Positions 30,733-42,172 of a stretch of 64,000 nucleotides of DNA are shown here, piece after piece (the first letter of the stretch is position 1; each line of letters begins with the position of its first letter). A program made the position numbers and the translations under genes. The notes beneath the pieces are model-generated. The model was not told where the DNA came from, did not search any database, and was given only the letters and a program-made list of their open reading frames with translations. The stretch spans positions 1,737,001 through 1,801,000 of the forward strand of contig CAMQGK010000048.1 of NCBI GenBank assembly GCA_947000775.1, given 5' to 3'. Source of the DNA: Pterois miles (lineage: Eukaryota > Chordata > Actinopteri > Perciformes > Scorpaenidae).

Positions 30733-33354
30733 CACCTTGTGTCAGCTGGGACTGTACTGTTCGTGTCCGTCTTGCTGTACAGATCAGCACTAATATCAGA
30801 CAACATTAATGTTGATGAAAGCTTTCTTTCATTTCTCTTTAGACACACTGGTTCTCTTGTAAGTATGGACAGACATGTGGGGATTCTTTATCAAAGCAGC
30901 TTCAGGACAAATGCATTACAGGTACAACATTGGTTGGTTCATATCTTAAGTGTGACTTGAACCCTGTGAGATGTTTTGTTCCTCAGCAGCGTCCAGTGAT
31001 ACGATGTATGTATGAAGCAGCGCATTGGAGTAAATCCCATTTATTACAGGCTAACTACTGGAACACAGTCAATAATCATCATAAAGAGTTCACGATGGAC
31101 ATAGCTTCCCTACAGTGAATACAGTAGACACAGATTCACTCATGCTCTGTGCACCTCACCTTTCAATGTACAGCTTGTTGTGCATGCATTTTTCCACTTG
31201 GAGGTGCTATTGGATTTCTATTGGTATGAATCTCGGTAGTTTCACTCTTGATAAATTTAATAATCATTTATCATCAAGTAGACTCACGGGAGCCATACTG
31301 CCTTCACTATTGCACTTGATAACAAAGCAGTAATTATAATATATATTGAGAGGGGACACAGCAAAATGTAACCCCACCAATACAGCATATTCATAAAAAT
31401 ATAAATCAAGAATTACCCTAGGAGAAGCCGGTGTTCGATTGCTGTGTGTAGATAAGCGATGTCAAACACTGTCAGCTGCTCTGTGTCATTACTTTCAAAT
31501 GTAACATGAATGTTATGCAGCAGGTTTTTCCCTACCATTAGAAGGCTTAGGTGCAGTCGAATGAATGTAAAATCAATGTGGACAGCATCAGAACTAAGTT
31601 TGTGGCTTTTTCTCTAGCTTTTTCAAATCTTTGTAGACAGATTTGGGGAAAATAATAATTTAAAATAAGATGAAATTGCTGCTGAACTGAAAAACATATT
31701 TCTGCTTAGGCTGCATCACTGTTGATGGAGATAGTATTTGTAAAGTGTTGAAAAGAGATGACTGGAGAGGAGAAGAGAAGATAGCACCAGAGGAAAGGAG
31801 ATCGGATGGGAGGAGAAAATGAAAGGAGAGGGGGGCAGAACAAAAACCCTGCTGCCCACCAAATTTTACTTATTAATGTGTTAATAAAAAAACACACACA
31901 CACACACAATTTGCTAAACCTTGGCCACAATCTCTGGACTTGTCGTCATATAACAATCATATATTTATGTTTATATGATTATTGTACTGTATTAATTCCT
32001 AATCGCTGCCATTACATTCAATGAAAGAAGAAAATTTATATAGAAAAAACTGAGCAATGTTATGTAATACATTATTAGACATAAGAATAGAATATATACT
32101 TCTTCCCTTGGTGGATATTTAAATATTTTACAATTCCATTTAAGTTTTCAAATTCAGATTTTTTTTTTTTTTTTTTCTGGGCGTTTGTATGTTTTTTTTT
32201 TTTTGAGTAAAAACATAGTAAAACATAGCTGTAGCTGATGTTATTCAGTAGCTGGCACCATTGAAACTGAAAGGTGAACTCTGACCTCCAGTACACAAGA
32301 CTGAATTAACTACCAGACAAAGCAGCTAACCGACATCAACAACATTCTTGCACCTGCAGTGTGTCGTTACAGTATATTCGATGGTAAAAACGTCCTCCGG
32401 CTGTGTGAAATGACCTGCACTTGACCCTGCTAATCAGCTTCAGGACTCATTGATTTAATGCCGGCAGGAGAAGTTGACGGCTGTGGCTGAGGAGGCATGA
32501 GAGAGACAGAGAGGGAGAGGAGGAAAAAGACCAGTATTGATTTGGTGGCAGGCGGCTCCTGACAGCTGCGCTAAGCTAGCACGTACTGCTCTCAGCCACA
32601 GTCTGAAGCTCGGCCGACAGGGAAGTGCCTAAGAAGATTAAGCTGTAAATCCCACAGATTTCCTGCCCCCCTCCACACACACACACACACGCATGCACGC
32701 ACGCACACGCACGCACACACACACACACACACACATACACACACACACTCCCACCATCACATCGCCCAACCAGCAAACACGCTCACTCTCTTCCACTGTT
32801 AAAAGCTTATTGGTGTGCGATGGATGGATCTTTATGTGTGGATTAAATTTATTAATTTGATGTTCAAGTCTGATGTTGTAAAGGCATGAACATTGTTTTT
32901 CAATCATGTTTTGAATGTCGTTCTTCATCTACAGACTGTTTTCATGTTTCATACACATTTCTGCTGTATACTAGACGTAGCCTAAGGAACATTCAGTTGC
33001 AAATAAAAATATTTGCTTTTGGATCTTGTCTCCTTTTAAGCAATCTCCAAAATCCCTGCATGAAACATAAAATCAGAAAATATGGTTCCAGGATGTATAG
33101 GGAAAAGGTCAGGCTGCCATTGGTTGTTGAGAAATTTCAGTTGATCTTTCTTTTCTTCCCTTGCTGAGGACCAGACTCTTTATTTTGTTACTCAAGAGCT
33201 CATTGGAGGCAGGACGTGAAGGGAAGCCAGTGTGCTACAATGGATCTTGTTACAAACCCCAGTTGGTCCAGCTGAAGAGTAACATAAAGCTAGAGGAATA
33301 TGAGGAGTCAAGTTGTTCAGCTTTTTAACCTTTAATTTCCAAATATGGCAGCTT
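30733..33354. other. Intergenic, microsatellites only
   Basis: Holds a GA-rich patch (31745-31840), a CA run (31890-31908), two T-runs (32160-32176 and 32193-32204) and a CA/CG microsatellite (32674-32748). Short open frames across these are compositional artefacts. Confidence 0.55.
32674..32748. repeat. CA/CGCA microsatellite
   Basis: Long CA array interspersed with gcacgcacg units. It generates artificial Cys/Val-rich frames on the minus strand. Confidence 0.95.
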
Positions 33355-33710
33355 AAAGGTGCAATGTGTAAGATCTGACCAGAATTTTAGTTTAAGTATA
33401 ATTATAATAAGTAATAGTATCAACAGTGCATGAAGAGGTTACAGTATTGACATTATCTCAGTGATATCTATGTATTGTGTTGCAGAGTAATGAGCACGCT
33501 AACCAGCTAGCCCCAGTCCATCCTGTCTTGTAGTACCATCTGTACCCTGAGAGGCGATAGTGAGTCACTGCAGCATCCAGTCTGCCTTCAGTTCAGCACG
33601 AGAGGACAAAGGCGTAGAGCTGCCCAAAGGGCCTCCCAATCACATTGAAGGTACAAGGTCCGTTTCCATTCTGAAATTATTCAGTTTTCTGTTGTTCAAA
33701 AATAGTTGCA
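33355..33710. repeat. MITE-like segment with cttaaaggtgcaatgtgtaa end
   Basis: The left end cttaaaggtgcaatgtgtaa then gatctg is the terminus of a frequent fish hAT-type MITE as I recall it. A matching right end is not clear, so the limits are approximate. Confidence 0.4.
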
Positions 33711-33840
33711 TCCAGTGCGAACCAGCTGTTAAAATGCACAGACAGAACTGATTATTTACTCAGGAGACGTTCACATGCTGTGTCTAAAAATGTGTGGAGA
33801 GCACCAGCCGTGCCACTCTCATCCCTTTTATCGCCTTTGA

Positions 33841-33910
33841 TGGCATGTAGTGTAAAATGCTTTGAGTGGTCAGAAGACTAGAAAAACTCTACATAAATCC
33901 AAGTCATTCA
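33841..33910 (+). mobile_element. Family B SINE, 3' tail fragment
   Basis: ggcatgtagtgtaaaatgct and tttgagtggtcagaagacta match the tail of the copies at 30138 and 47415. The 5' part is missing. Confidence 0.6.
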
Positions 33911-36023
33911 ATCTGAGGTGCTTGGGAGGTACTAAGCAACCAAAACCTGCACGCAGCGGTGACAATGATGAAGTTGTGGTAATTTAGCAAGAAGCCTCAC
34001 TCACAAAACTAAACAAACTCAAAACAAAAATAAAAGGATTTCCAGCACTTTAAATCCCTCACAGCAGCTTTAGTGCTTGATTTGTCTGCGAAAATTTGGC
34101 TGAACTTCAACTGGATGTTGTGACTTTCTCGAACAGAAAGGAGTAAAATAGTCCGTGGGACAGATGTAAAGCTCTGGGTCGCCCCGCGCTAACAGGATTA
34201 ACTTCTCGTCCATATATTTATTATAGACTTATATTTATGGAAGTGAGAAAAGATATCTGCCTGCTGTGAGTGGTTTTTATTCCTCACATGACATGCAGTG
34301 CATGCTACAGCATTACAAAAGTTGAACTATTTTTATCTCAGGGCACCACCTGTGAGCCACTTTTGAACATGGCTTCTGTGTGTCTACATTGACTACAATG
34401 GATTTGAGGACGCAAAAAAGTACAGTGAAAAACATGAATGTTGTGCAGTATTTAGTATGACATCATTATGTACACTGACTTCCCTCAGTACCCCCAACTC
34501 TGACTGATTTCCAGCATCCCTGCTTTCCACTATATGAAGTCAAAACATTGTTTTTGGCACATCCATGTTCAGTGACTTTAAGGAACTGGAATAAAAACAG
34601 ATGAATATATGGAGTTCATTAATCATTATTAAGCTTGATAACCTGGTTCTGGTCAAAGTCTAGTGTGTGTTGTCTGAGTAAAGGTGTGAATGAATTATTA
34701 AATGATGAACAATTATGGAGATGGAGCATCTGGAGTATGCCTGAAGACTTTTGGACTCATCTGAAAATGACACAGTATATAGACTTTTAAATAAAAAAAG
34801 GCATAAAAAAGGACAGTATACAGTAATCTCTCCCTCTTTCTTGGCCTAGTTTCCTCTCAGCCCGTCCTCTGCCTGTGCTGCAGCCGTAGGCCTGTCGATG
34901 CCATCAGAATTAGAAATTCTAATGGACGTGTCACCACTTTGAACTGTGGGCTTGAAGAGCTTTGAGTCTGGCGCTCCCTTGGATATGCCAGGCGAAGTCT
35001 GCGCATTGATCCCTCTGAATTTGTTTGACTTTGACAGTCTTTCTTTTTACTCTCCCCCTCCCTTTCTCCCTTTGCTCTAGTCATTTTCTCGCTGGCTGGC
35101 TAATTCTCTTTCTTCTTCTCTTCTTTTCGCTGCACTCATTTTTACTCGTTTTAACACAGGAGCAGTCAAAGATGTGAACACACGTGCTGCTCACATGCAG
35201 TACAGGTGATGTGCATCCTTTATCCGTTTTACTGAAGCGCTCATTTCTTCATTCAGTGACGGTTCTTCCTGTCTTTGTGTTATACTAGAAGACCAAAATG
35301 GAATTAAGCCTTTAGGCTTTTCTGGGTTCATCCTTGTTATTTTAACATATGGAATGACATGCAATGCAGTGTTATATGTGTTTTTTTAATTATCAAATTA
35401 ATCAATCAATCATTCAATCAGTAAGTGATTTTAGAATTATGCATTTTGATATTGAAAGATATCGTGTGTGTTGTGTTGTTCTTCACGGCTATGTGTGGTG
35501 GTGTGTGTGGTGATGATAATGGCTTTATTTCTCCTGACAGAGTCCTCCACAGGGAGGTCAGAGGGCAGCAGTTCTGAAGCTTTTAGGGATTCAGGGATTC
35601 ACTCAAGGACATTTCAGTGCAGAACCGAAGACGGAAGATACATGCTTAAAACAAAGTAGTTCATACAACTTAAAATCCGATCACATCTGAGAGCACAAGT
35701 GTTTCAAGGTTTCAAACAGCCACACTCAAAGGCGGGAAGCCTGCCCTCACAGAAAGGCATAAGATGCAATGACTCGCACAAATGAGATGGGATGCCTTCA
35801 TGGTATTGCACTTGTTTGTGCACACAAAAAGTGTCAGAAGTAGCATGAAGAATGAAAGAATAATGCTTGAGAGAAATTCAAATCTTCTTTTATTTCTCAC
35901 TGCATTAAGTGGGCGTGCCCCTGGAACGCAACTCCTACCACCCCAGGTCCAGCTTCTGGCCATCATTTAACCTAATCAGAAAGTGACCCATGAAAAATAA
36001 ATGAAAAGACATATAAACTCACT
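33911..36023. other. Intergenic, no supported gene
   Basis: Contains an exon-like patch at 35542-35659 (frame SSTGRSEGSSSEAFRDSGIH after the acceptor ctcctgacag) that is too short and of too low complexity to call. An Arg/Ser-rich minus-strand open frame at 34857-35084 lacks splice context. Otherwise unremarkable. Confidence 0.4.

Positions 36024-36062
<39 letters not shown>
36024..36062. repeat. CA dinucleotide microsatellite
   Basis: About 19 uninterrupted CA units. Confidence 0.95.
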
Positions 36063-36064
<2 letters not shown>

Positions 36065-36204
36065 CCTGAAGATGGGAGTAAACATAGTCTTTATGATTGG
36101 GTCCCCGTTTTGTCGTTTTGTACACACTCCTGCCAAAGGTTTAGAGTTACTTTGGCATCTTTATTATACAAACAAACAGAATAGGTTTAGGAGCAAATTC
36201 AGGA

Positions 36205-36246
36205 GCAAATTTTCCCCTTGGGATCAATAAAGTACAATCTATCTAT
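36205..36246 (+). mobile_element. L2-type LINE 3' tail fragment
   Basis: aaattttccccttgggatca then ataaagtacaatctatctat is the characteristic 3' end of an L2-like LINE with its ATCT-repeat tail. The preceding body is absent. Confidence 0.6.
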
Positions 36247-36261
36247 CTGAAGCTGTCGGCA

Positions 36262-36927
36262 TGCAATCAAAACACGTTTTACTGCAAGTAAAATAAATTG
36301 GTGACTAAAAATGTATTAATGCAAATCCAAAAGTTTTGCTTGTTGTGTAACTGAACATTGTGGGTTGGACCTACACTGAAAGATGAAAAACACGTTTCTA
36401 TTGGCCAGTCTCAATCAGAATGACAGCTTGGCAACATCCACTTCTCCATGGAGAAGACAGAATGGGAACGGAGGAGACAAAAAAATAATGGCCAATAATG
36501 AATTAGACATAACTGTCTTAGTAATGGCGATATGTTAAGATTGAACTGGTGCATCTAGATTGCTTTTTACCAGTCTGTGATATTGTAACGAGTTAAAAAA
36601 TACATATTATGTTGTCAGCCTGTAGCTACTAGTTTAGCTCAGTTAGCTCGTCACTAGCTACTGTATGACATTGTGTATGTAGCTACTATTAACAGGACTA
36701 TTGGTGTTCAACAATCTAATGTTAGTTTATGTTATATTCATGATGTACTGTGTGTTTCCCAACAATGGATGGCCAGTAGAAATGTGTCTTACGTCTTTCA
36801 GTGTAGGTTCTGCCCACGAGATTCAGCTCAGCAGCAAACATGATTTGCAAACAAAACTTGTCGATTCACATTAATACATTTTAAACACAGTTTTATTTGA
36901 CTTGTAATAAAACATTTTTTGATTGCA
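36262..36927. mobile_element. Non-autonomous DNA element with long (about 150-190 bp) inverted repeats
   Basis: Left arm tgcaatcaaaacacgtttta, aaaaatgtattaatgcaaat and gacctacactgaaagatgaa. Right arm in inverse: tgcaatcaaaaaatgtttta, aaaatgtattaatgtgaatc and aacctacactgaaagacgta. The arms align over most of 36262-36420 and 36770-36927. The roughly 350-bp centre has no coding capacity. Such long arms allow a fold-back hairpin. Confidence 0.75.
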
Positions 36928-37225
36928 GTGTTGTTAGTTTTAATCCTTGCTCTATTTTTACATTACAGTATGGACAGTTCTGCTCTCAGACCTTTACTGA
37001 TTGATTGGACAAGAAAGATTCTATAGCAATGCACCAAAAAGTGCAGCAATGCACCAACAAAGGCCGGTAAGATCCATGCATATTTACTACTGTACAGTAG
37101 TCAGCATGGGTGTCAACATGTAGGCAGCAACATCTGGGTCTGAAAAGTGAAGCCAATATATAAGTGCCTTAAACTTGCATTGTTTCAAATGGCAGGCAGG
37201 GAGCGACTCCTCTGGGGATGCTTCA

Positions 37226-37519
37226 AGGCGTGGCTACCTTGTGATTGGCCGGTCGCTACTGTCCCTTTCATTGTGTTTTCAGTTCATTAAAGTTAATTGT
37301 TACCTTTTTGGTCACCTAAAAATGTTTTATTCAGCGTTCAGTTGTACTCAGCTCCATCCTCTCATGTCACCTCAAACCAGGACGGCTACAGCCAAAAAAA
37401 AGCTGAAATCAAGGCTTTGAAATGGCAGCCGATAAACCAATGGGTGATAAGATAAGATAAGATGAACCTGATGTCACAGCGACTATGTCCACTGCTTATA
37501 TACCATAGTCTCTGGTTTT
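37226..37519 (+). repeat. Interspersed repeat family D, copy 2, with nested tail insertion
   Basis: Same order of blocks as 17362-17650. The block aaaccaatgggt is followed at 37446-37470 by gataagataagataagatga acct before tgatgtcacagcgactatgt resumes. This looks like a minimal retrotransposon tail inserted in the repeat. Confidence 0.65.
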
Positions 37520-38122
37520 TTGGAGGAAGGAAATGCATTCAACATGTTTTTCAGGTTTTATGCAGTGTTTTGGTGAGTAACACTGAATGTAAATGTAACA
37601 CCACGAGGCACCTTTAACACATTGTATATCCTATGTTTAATCCAGACACAAACAGATGCTGGAATATACGTGAACATTTTAACCATCCGGCCAGCACATC
37701 TGTGCAGCGCTGCTGCTGGTTGCCTGGCTACCCCCCAGTGAAAACAAGGTTTTTGCATTTGCGTTGGTGAATAGATTAAACAAAGATGATACATGTTAAT
37801 CACAGAGCTTTAGAGGTGTTGGTAGGTGCATTATTGAAATACGATGCCAGGCTAGCTTTTTTCCCCTGCTTCCAGTCTTTATGCTAAGCTAGGCTAATCA
37901 CGTCCTGACTCTGAATCATCTAATCCATTTCCTAAAATATTTCTTTGAAACAAGTGGTCATATTGATAAATAAGTTAATAATAATAATAATCATAATAAT
38001 AATGTGTATCAGTCTACAGTATGTGTAATCAAATCACTGTATATAAACAGCATTCAGCATGACTATGAGTATGAATGTTTATGTTATGTATGTTATCTTT
38101 TCCTCTCCCTCTGCTGGAACAG

Positions 38123-38207
38123 CCTGTTCAGTCACCAGACAAAGATGATCCAGAGCTCCGCTGTTATCTACTGGATGAAAGCTTGTGGATGATCAGGAGG
38201 CTGCTGG
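38123..38207 (+). CDS. Candidate coding exon of unrecognised gene (weak)
   Basis: A strong pyrimidine tract and acceptor (tcctctccctctgctggaacag) leads into 28 open codons, PVQSPDKDDPELRCYLLDES then LWMIRRLL, and a donor-like g|gtgatg. The residue composition is protein-like and third positions vary. No partner exon is identified with confidence; it might belong with the exon-like blocks at 49298 and 51915, which are on the same strand. It could equally be chance. Confidence 0.2.
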
Positions 38208-41200
38208 GTGATGTGTGTTTGGTACTGTCCCTGGAAACCTAGTTTTTACTACTACTACTATTTCTGCTGTTGCCATGGCAATTACTGCCATCACAACAAC
38301 TACTACTGTTCATGTAGTTCAGGAAGGCAGAGTTTTCTGCTCAACCATCAGTAGTAATCATGGTGATTTAACAGGGTGTTGAGTTACAGTACAAGGTCAG
38401 TGGTCTCCTCCCACCTCCAATATGTTTTCTACTGTACAACTTTATAAAGTTGAAGGATCATTTCTCCCAAATCCCAATACATTGTCATTGACAGAGTGTC
38501 TAGTGTTATCTAGCCATGAATACTCTGGATTAAACTCTGTCCATCCCTGGATCATTGCAAGACCTCATTGTATGGGAAGTGAAATTATGATGTTTGAACT
38601 TGGCAATTTAAGGGGTGAAGTGTGGCACAAACACTCCATGCTTTTATTTCAGGGTTGCACGAGAAAATGCTCACATGATTTAATGTTCATAAGACATCAT
38701 TTTTCTCATACTGTTTATTGCTTGGGCACCTCCATTCTCCGTCCGTCTCAACAGTCCGTTTTAGCGTCTCTGTAAGGCTTCCTTCCTGAATAGCCCAGTC
38801 TGCTCTGATTTATCAGTGGTTCTGGTCTTCTGCATCTGCTCTGGAATCTGATATGAAATTGGGGAGAAATAAACAACACCAGCAAGGTTACAGGTTTAAT
38901 ACCAAGCCCAGGAAGACTGCTGGTCTTTGATGACAATTTTTATAGTGGCCCAATGGCAAAACTACAACTTACGTGTCTGTTACGTGATGCCATTGGGCTC
39001 AAAAAGACTTGGCAAAGAGACACCTGTAAATGAACAGATTATTTTTTGGGCGGTATATCAACTTCCCAGTATGACCACTTGAATAGCCCCCCAGAGTTAT
39101 TTTCTTTCCTCTGTTCATGTGAATGAGACCCAGACTGAGGCTGTAGCGAGGGCTGGGAGGTGGAGTTATCAAGCTGTGACGGCAGTGTGATGGTTGTGAC
39201 CCCATGGCGGAGCAATGTGACTGACCAAATGCTGATGTGCCTGCTCCATGGACCCAATGGAGGTGGAAGATCCAGGTACGTTTCCACTCTGAAGTTGAGC
39301 CATTTTGGCATCATGAGCCACTGAGCAACTTTCATAGGAATGAACAGGGCCCCATCTCCAACGCTGTATCCAGTTCTCTAAATCCTTCTATGGTAAATAC
39401 TGCTATAATATGTCTCTTTCACATGATGCTAGCTTAGTATTTATGCATAAAAGCATTCATTGTGAAGCGATACTGAGGTAAAGTGTTAGCAAGTAGCAGA
39501 GTATATAGCATATCCTTTAGAAAAAACTCACTGAGATTAAAACCTCTTTTCCAAGTGTGACCTGGCCAAAAGGCAGGAAAGACATTGTTACAACAATAAA
39601 AACAAACAAGCAGACACAGATAATTGTCACACACCACAACAAGCATGACATCCAGTTTGTATGCCACAAAAAACAGCTATGACACACAAACAGGTCAATC
39701 TCAAATGCATTCAGTGAGGTCAACTCATCAGTATTAAAACAAAGGTAGTAGGTACAAACTGATGCCCGACACTTGTCACTCCATGACGAGTGTGACGTCG
39801 TACAAATCGAATTGAGCTAGTCTCAGGTTTTTTCAGCGCTCCGATGATGTAGTGCAGCGTCAACCAATCATATGTTTTTGTTTCACTCTGTTCTATCCTG
39901 TCCAAAATACAGTTCCCAGTGCTACTTATCAACATAACTACATTTACCAGCGCCTGAGCAACACTTTAACAGTGACAATATAGCTGGCCATGCCGTTTTG
40001 TTGCTTTTATCACTCGTAGAATGAAAGTAGAAACCACAGCTGAGAACTGTACAGCATTGTAAAGGTTAAACATACAACAGCTGCAAGCTATGGAGCGTGA
40101 TTAAACAAAATAAGGGGGGAGAAAAATCTGAACTATAACAGGCATGTGATTAGAAAAACTGCATCACATATTTCCACGTTAAAAACAGGAGGACCACATG
40201 ATAAAACAAGATCTAGTGTGTGCCTGTACAAGATTGAAAGTCAGTGGCATTTAGAAAGTCTTCGACTAAAGGCCTAGTTGGAGAGCAGACACGAATGTCA
40301 AAATCTCCAAAGATTAAAAAAGCTGTCATATTTTGTCATAATTCTAGGAGTCAGATAAGAAATCAGAAAAGTCATTTATAAAATCCCTGTTATATTTATG
40401 CTACAGTGCACAATACTGGGTGAGATTGATCCAGCTTGAACATATTCAATTCAAAACTGGAGTTTAAGTCCAACAACAGTTGTCTACAGTTAAAGCTTTT
40501 AATAAAAACATTCGGTACCCCTCCTCCTCATTCAGTAATCCCTGCATGTTCTCATTCCCAAAACATAGATTACAGAAACCTCATCACGCCCATCAGCACC
40601 CTTTAGCGCCTGTAAGGACCACGCCAGCCTTTCAATTAACTACATTGTAAAGCCAGCTGTGGCAACGGTAAATGCTCAGAGACAGTGCTCTGGCAGTGTG
40701 GTGAGTTTAAGTTGTAATCTTGTGAATCTTATGGCAGGAAACATCGGACCAGATCTTAGCAGCTCTGTTCTAGAACGTGGCCAACATGCACATCTCCACA
40801 TGTTCTTTGGCCTCTCTTCTGTCCACGTGTCCTAGAGAGGCCCCTTACTCTTCTTTTCAACGACGAGGAGGAGCTGTTTGTTGTGGGAACCCCCTTGTGA
40901 AAGGCTATGACAGCCTGAGGGGGGATCCTGCTGACACCAGGGCCACCCCCCCTCGACCCCCTGCCTCACTTTTTGATGTCTGCAGATGTGTCTGCCTGCA
41001 TGATAATGGCCTCCACTGGAGGAGCCCCTTACAGTGCCTGTCTATAAATCACACAGGGGACACAGAGTGAACTGAACCTTCCATGCATGTGTATGCATTT
41101 TCAAGACTGTGTGCCTGGGCCTGTTTGTGTGTCTTCATACACTTTGTGTGTGTATGTGCATACAGTGCTTGAGGAGCACCACATTGCATTATTGATGGCC

Positions 41201-42106
41201 CTTAGGGAGGCATGAAAGTGTGAATAGTTGAAGGGAGGGGGAGAAGGAGGTGGGAGTGGCTGGAGACAGATATCACAGTGCCTGGATGCATTTGGCAGGC
41301 GCTATGCATTGACATCAACATCCAGGGCCAGCTATAGGTTTCTATTGAATCTAATGCTGACAGGTGAGGCCCCTGGAGGACAGTGGGCCAGGGGGTTAAA
41401 CAGGAGGAGGATGGAGCGGGGCTCTGGGATGTACATTGATGTGACATCTGCTTGGCAGGTTGTAGAAGAACTTGTGGTGATGGAATAGGGTTAGACTGAG
41501 GGAGACAGTACTATACTTTTATCTATGATATGACCCGCCCTAATTACAGCTCCAGAGTAGTTTAAGACATGTGAAATGAAAGCATACAACATCAATAAGA
41601 AGACACAAGTTTGTATGAATAGACACATATTTTACACACAAAAAAAGAGGTAAAAAGTGTCCATGTGAGTTAAAATGTTTCGACTTGTCAGCAAACGTTA
41701 TCTCAGGGTCTTATGACTCTGCTTCACACTAGTAAAAGGGAGAAAGACTGGAGAGAAATAGTAAAAAGAGTTTGGTGAGGCTAAACTTTCATCTAAGAGC
41801 ACATTGACCCACTGCACAAATGTATGGAAATGGTGGGTGCATATATAACTAGCTAACACAAACATGGGGGGGGGGGGGGTTATATAAACACACATACTGC
41901 ACAAACAATGTCCAGTTGTCATATTTGTGCAAATAAGACAAGGCTAAAATTCATGTTATATTGTGTCTGGAGTGCTCATTTACTTGCTTTTTGCTATTTG
42001 TTCATGTGTCCCGCAGATTAGTTGTGTGACATTTTATTCGCAAAATGCAGACTTGAACTTTAGCCTTTTGACTTTGATGATACCCGGTAAATGAGCAAAA
42101 AAAACT

Positions 42107-42172
42107 TATAAGATAAGATATTCCTTTATTAGTCCCACAGTGGGGAAATTCACAACTTGTAGTTTTTCATGG
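42107..42172 (-). mobile_element. Family A SINE, tail-only fragment
   Basis: ataagataagatattccttt then attagtcccacagtggggaa and attcacaacttgtagttttt match the 3' portion of the SINE copies at 11581 and 46921; the tRNA head is absent (5' truncation). Confidence 0.65.

Noticed and set aside
32576..32928. Cys/Val-rich minus-strand frames
   Set aside because: Produced by the CA/CG microsatellite at 32674-32748.
35542..35659. Exon-like patch with frame SSTGRSEGSSSEAFRDSGIH
   Set aside because: Acceptor is acceptable, but the peptide is Ser-rich low complexity, ends in a stop without a polyadenylation context, and no partner exon is visible.
40777..41488. Two + strand open frames of 97 and 86 codons in GC-richer sequence
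   Set aside because: No splice sites, no family features, antisense frames equally open; more likely non-coding.
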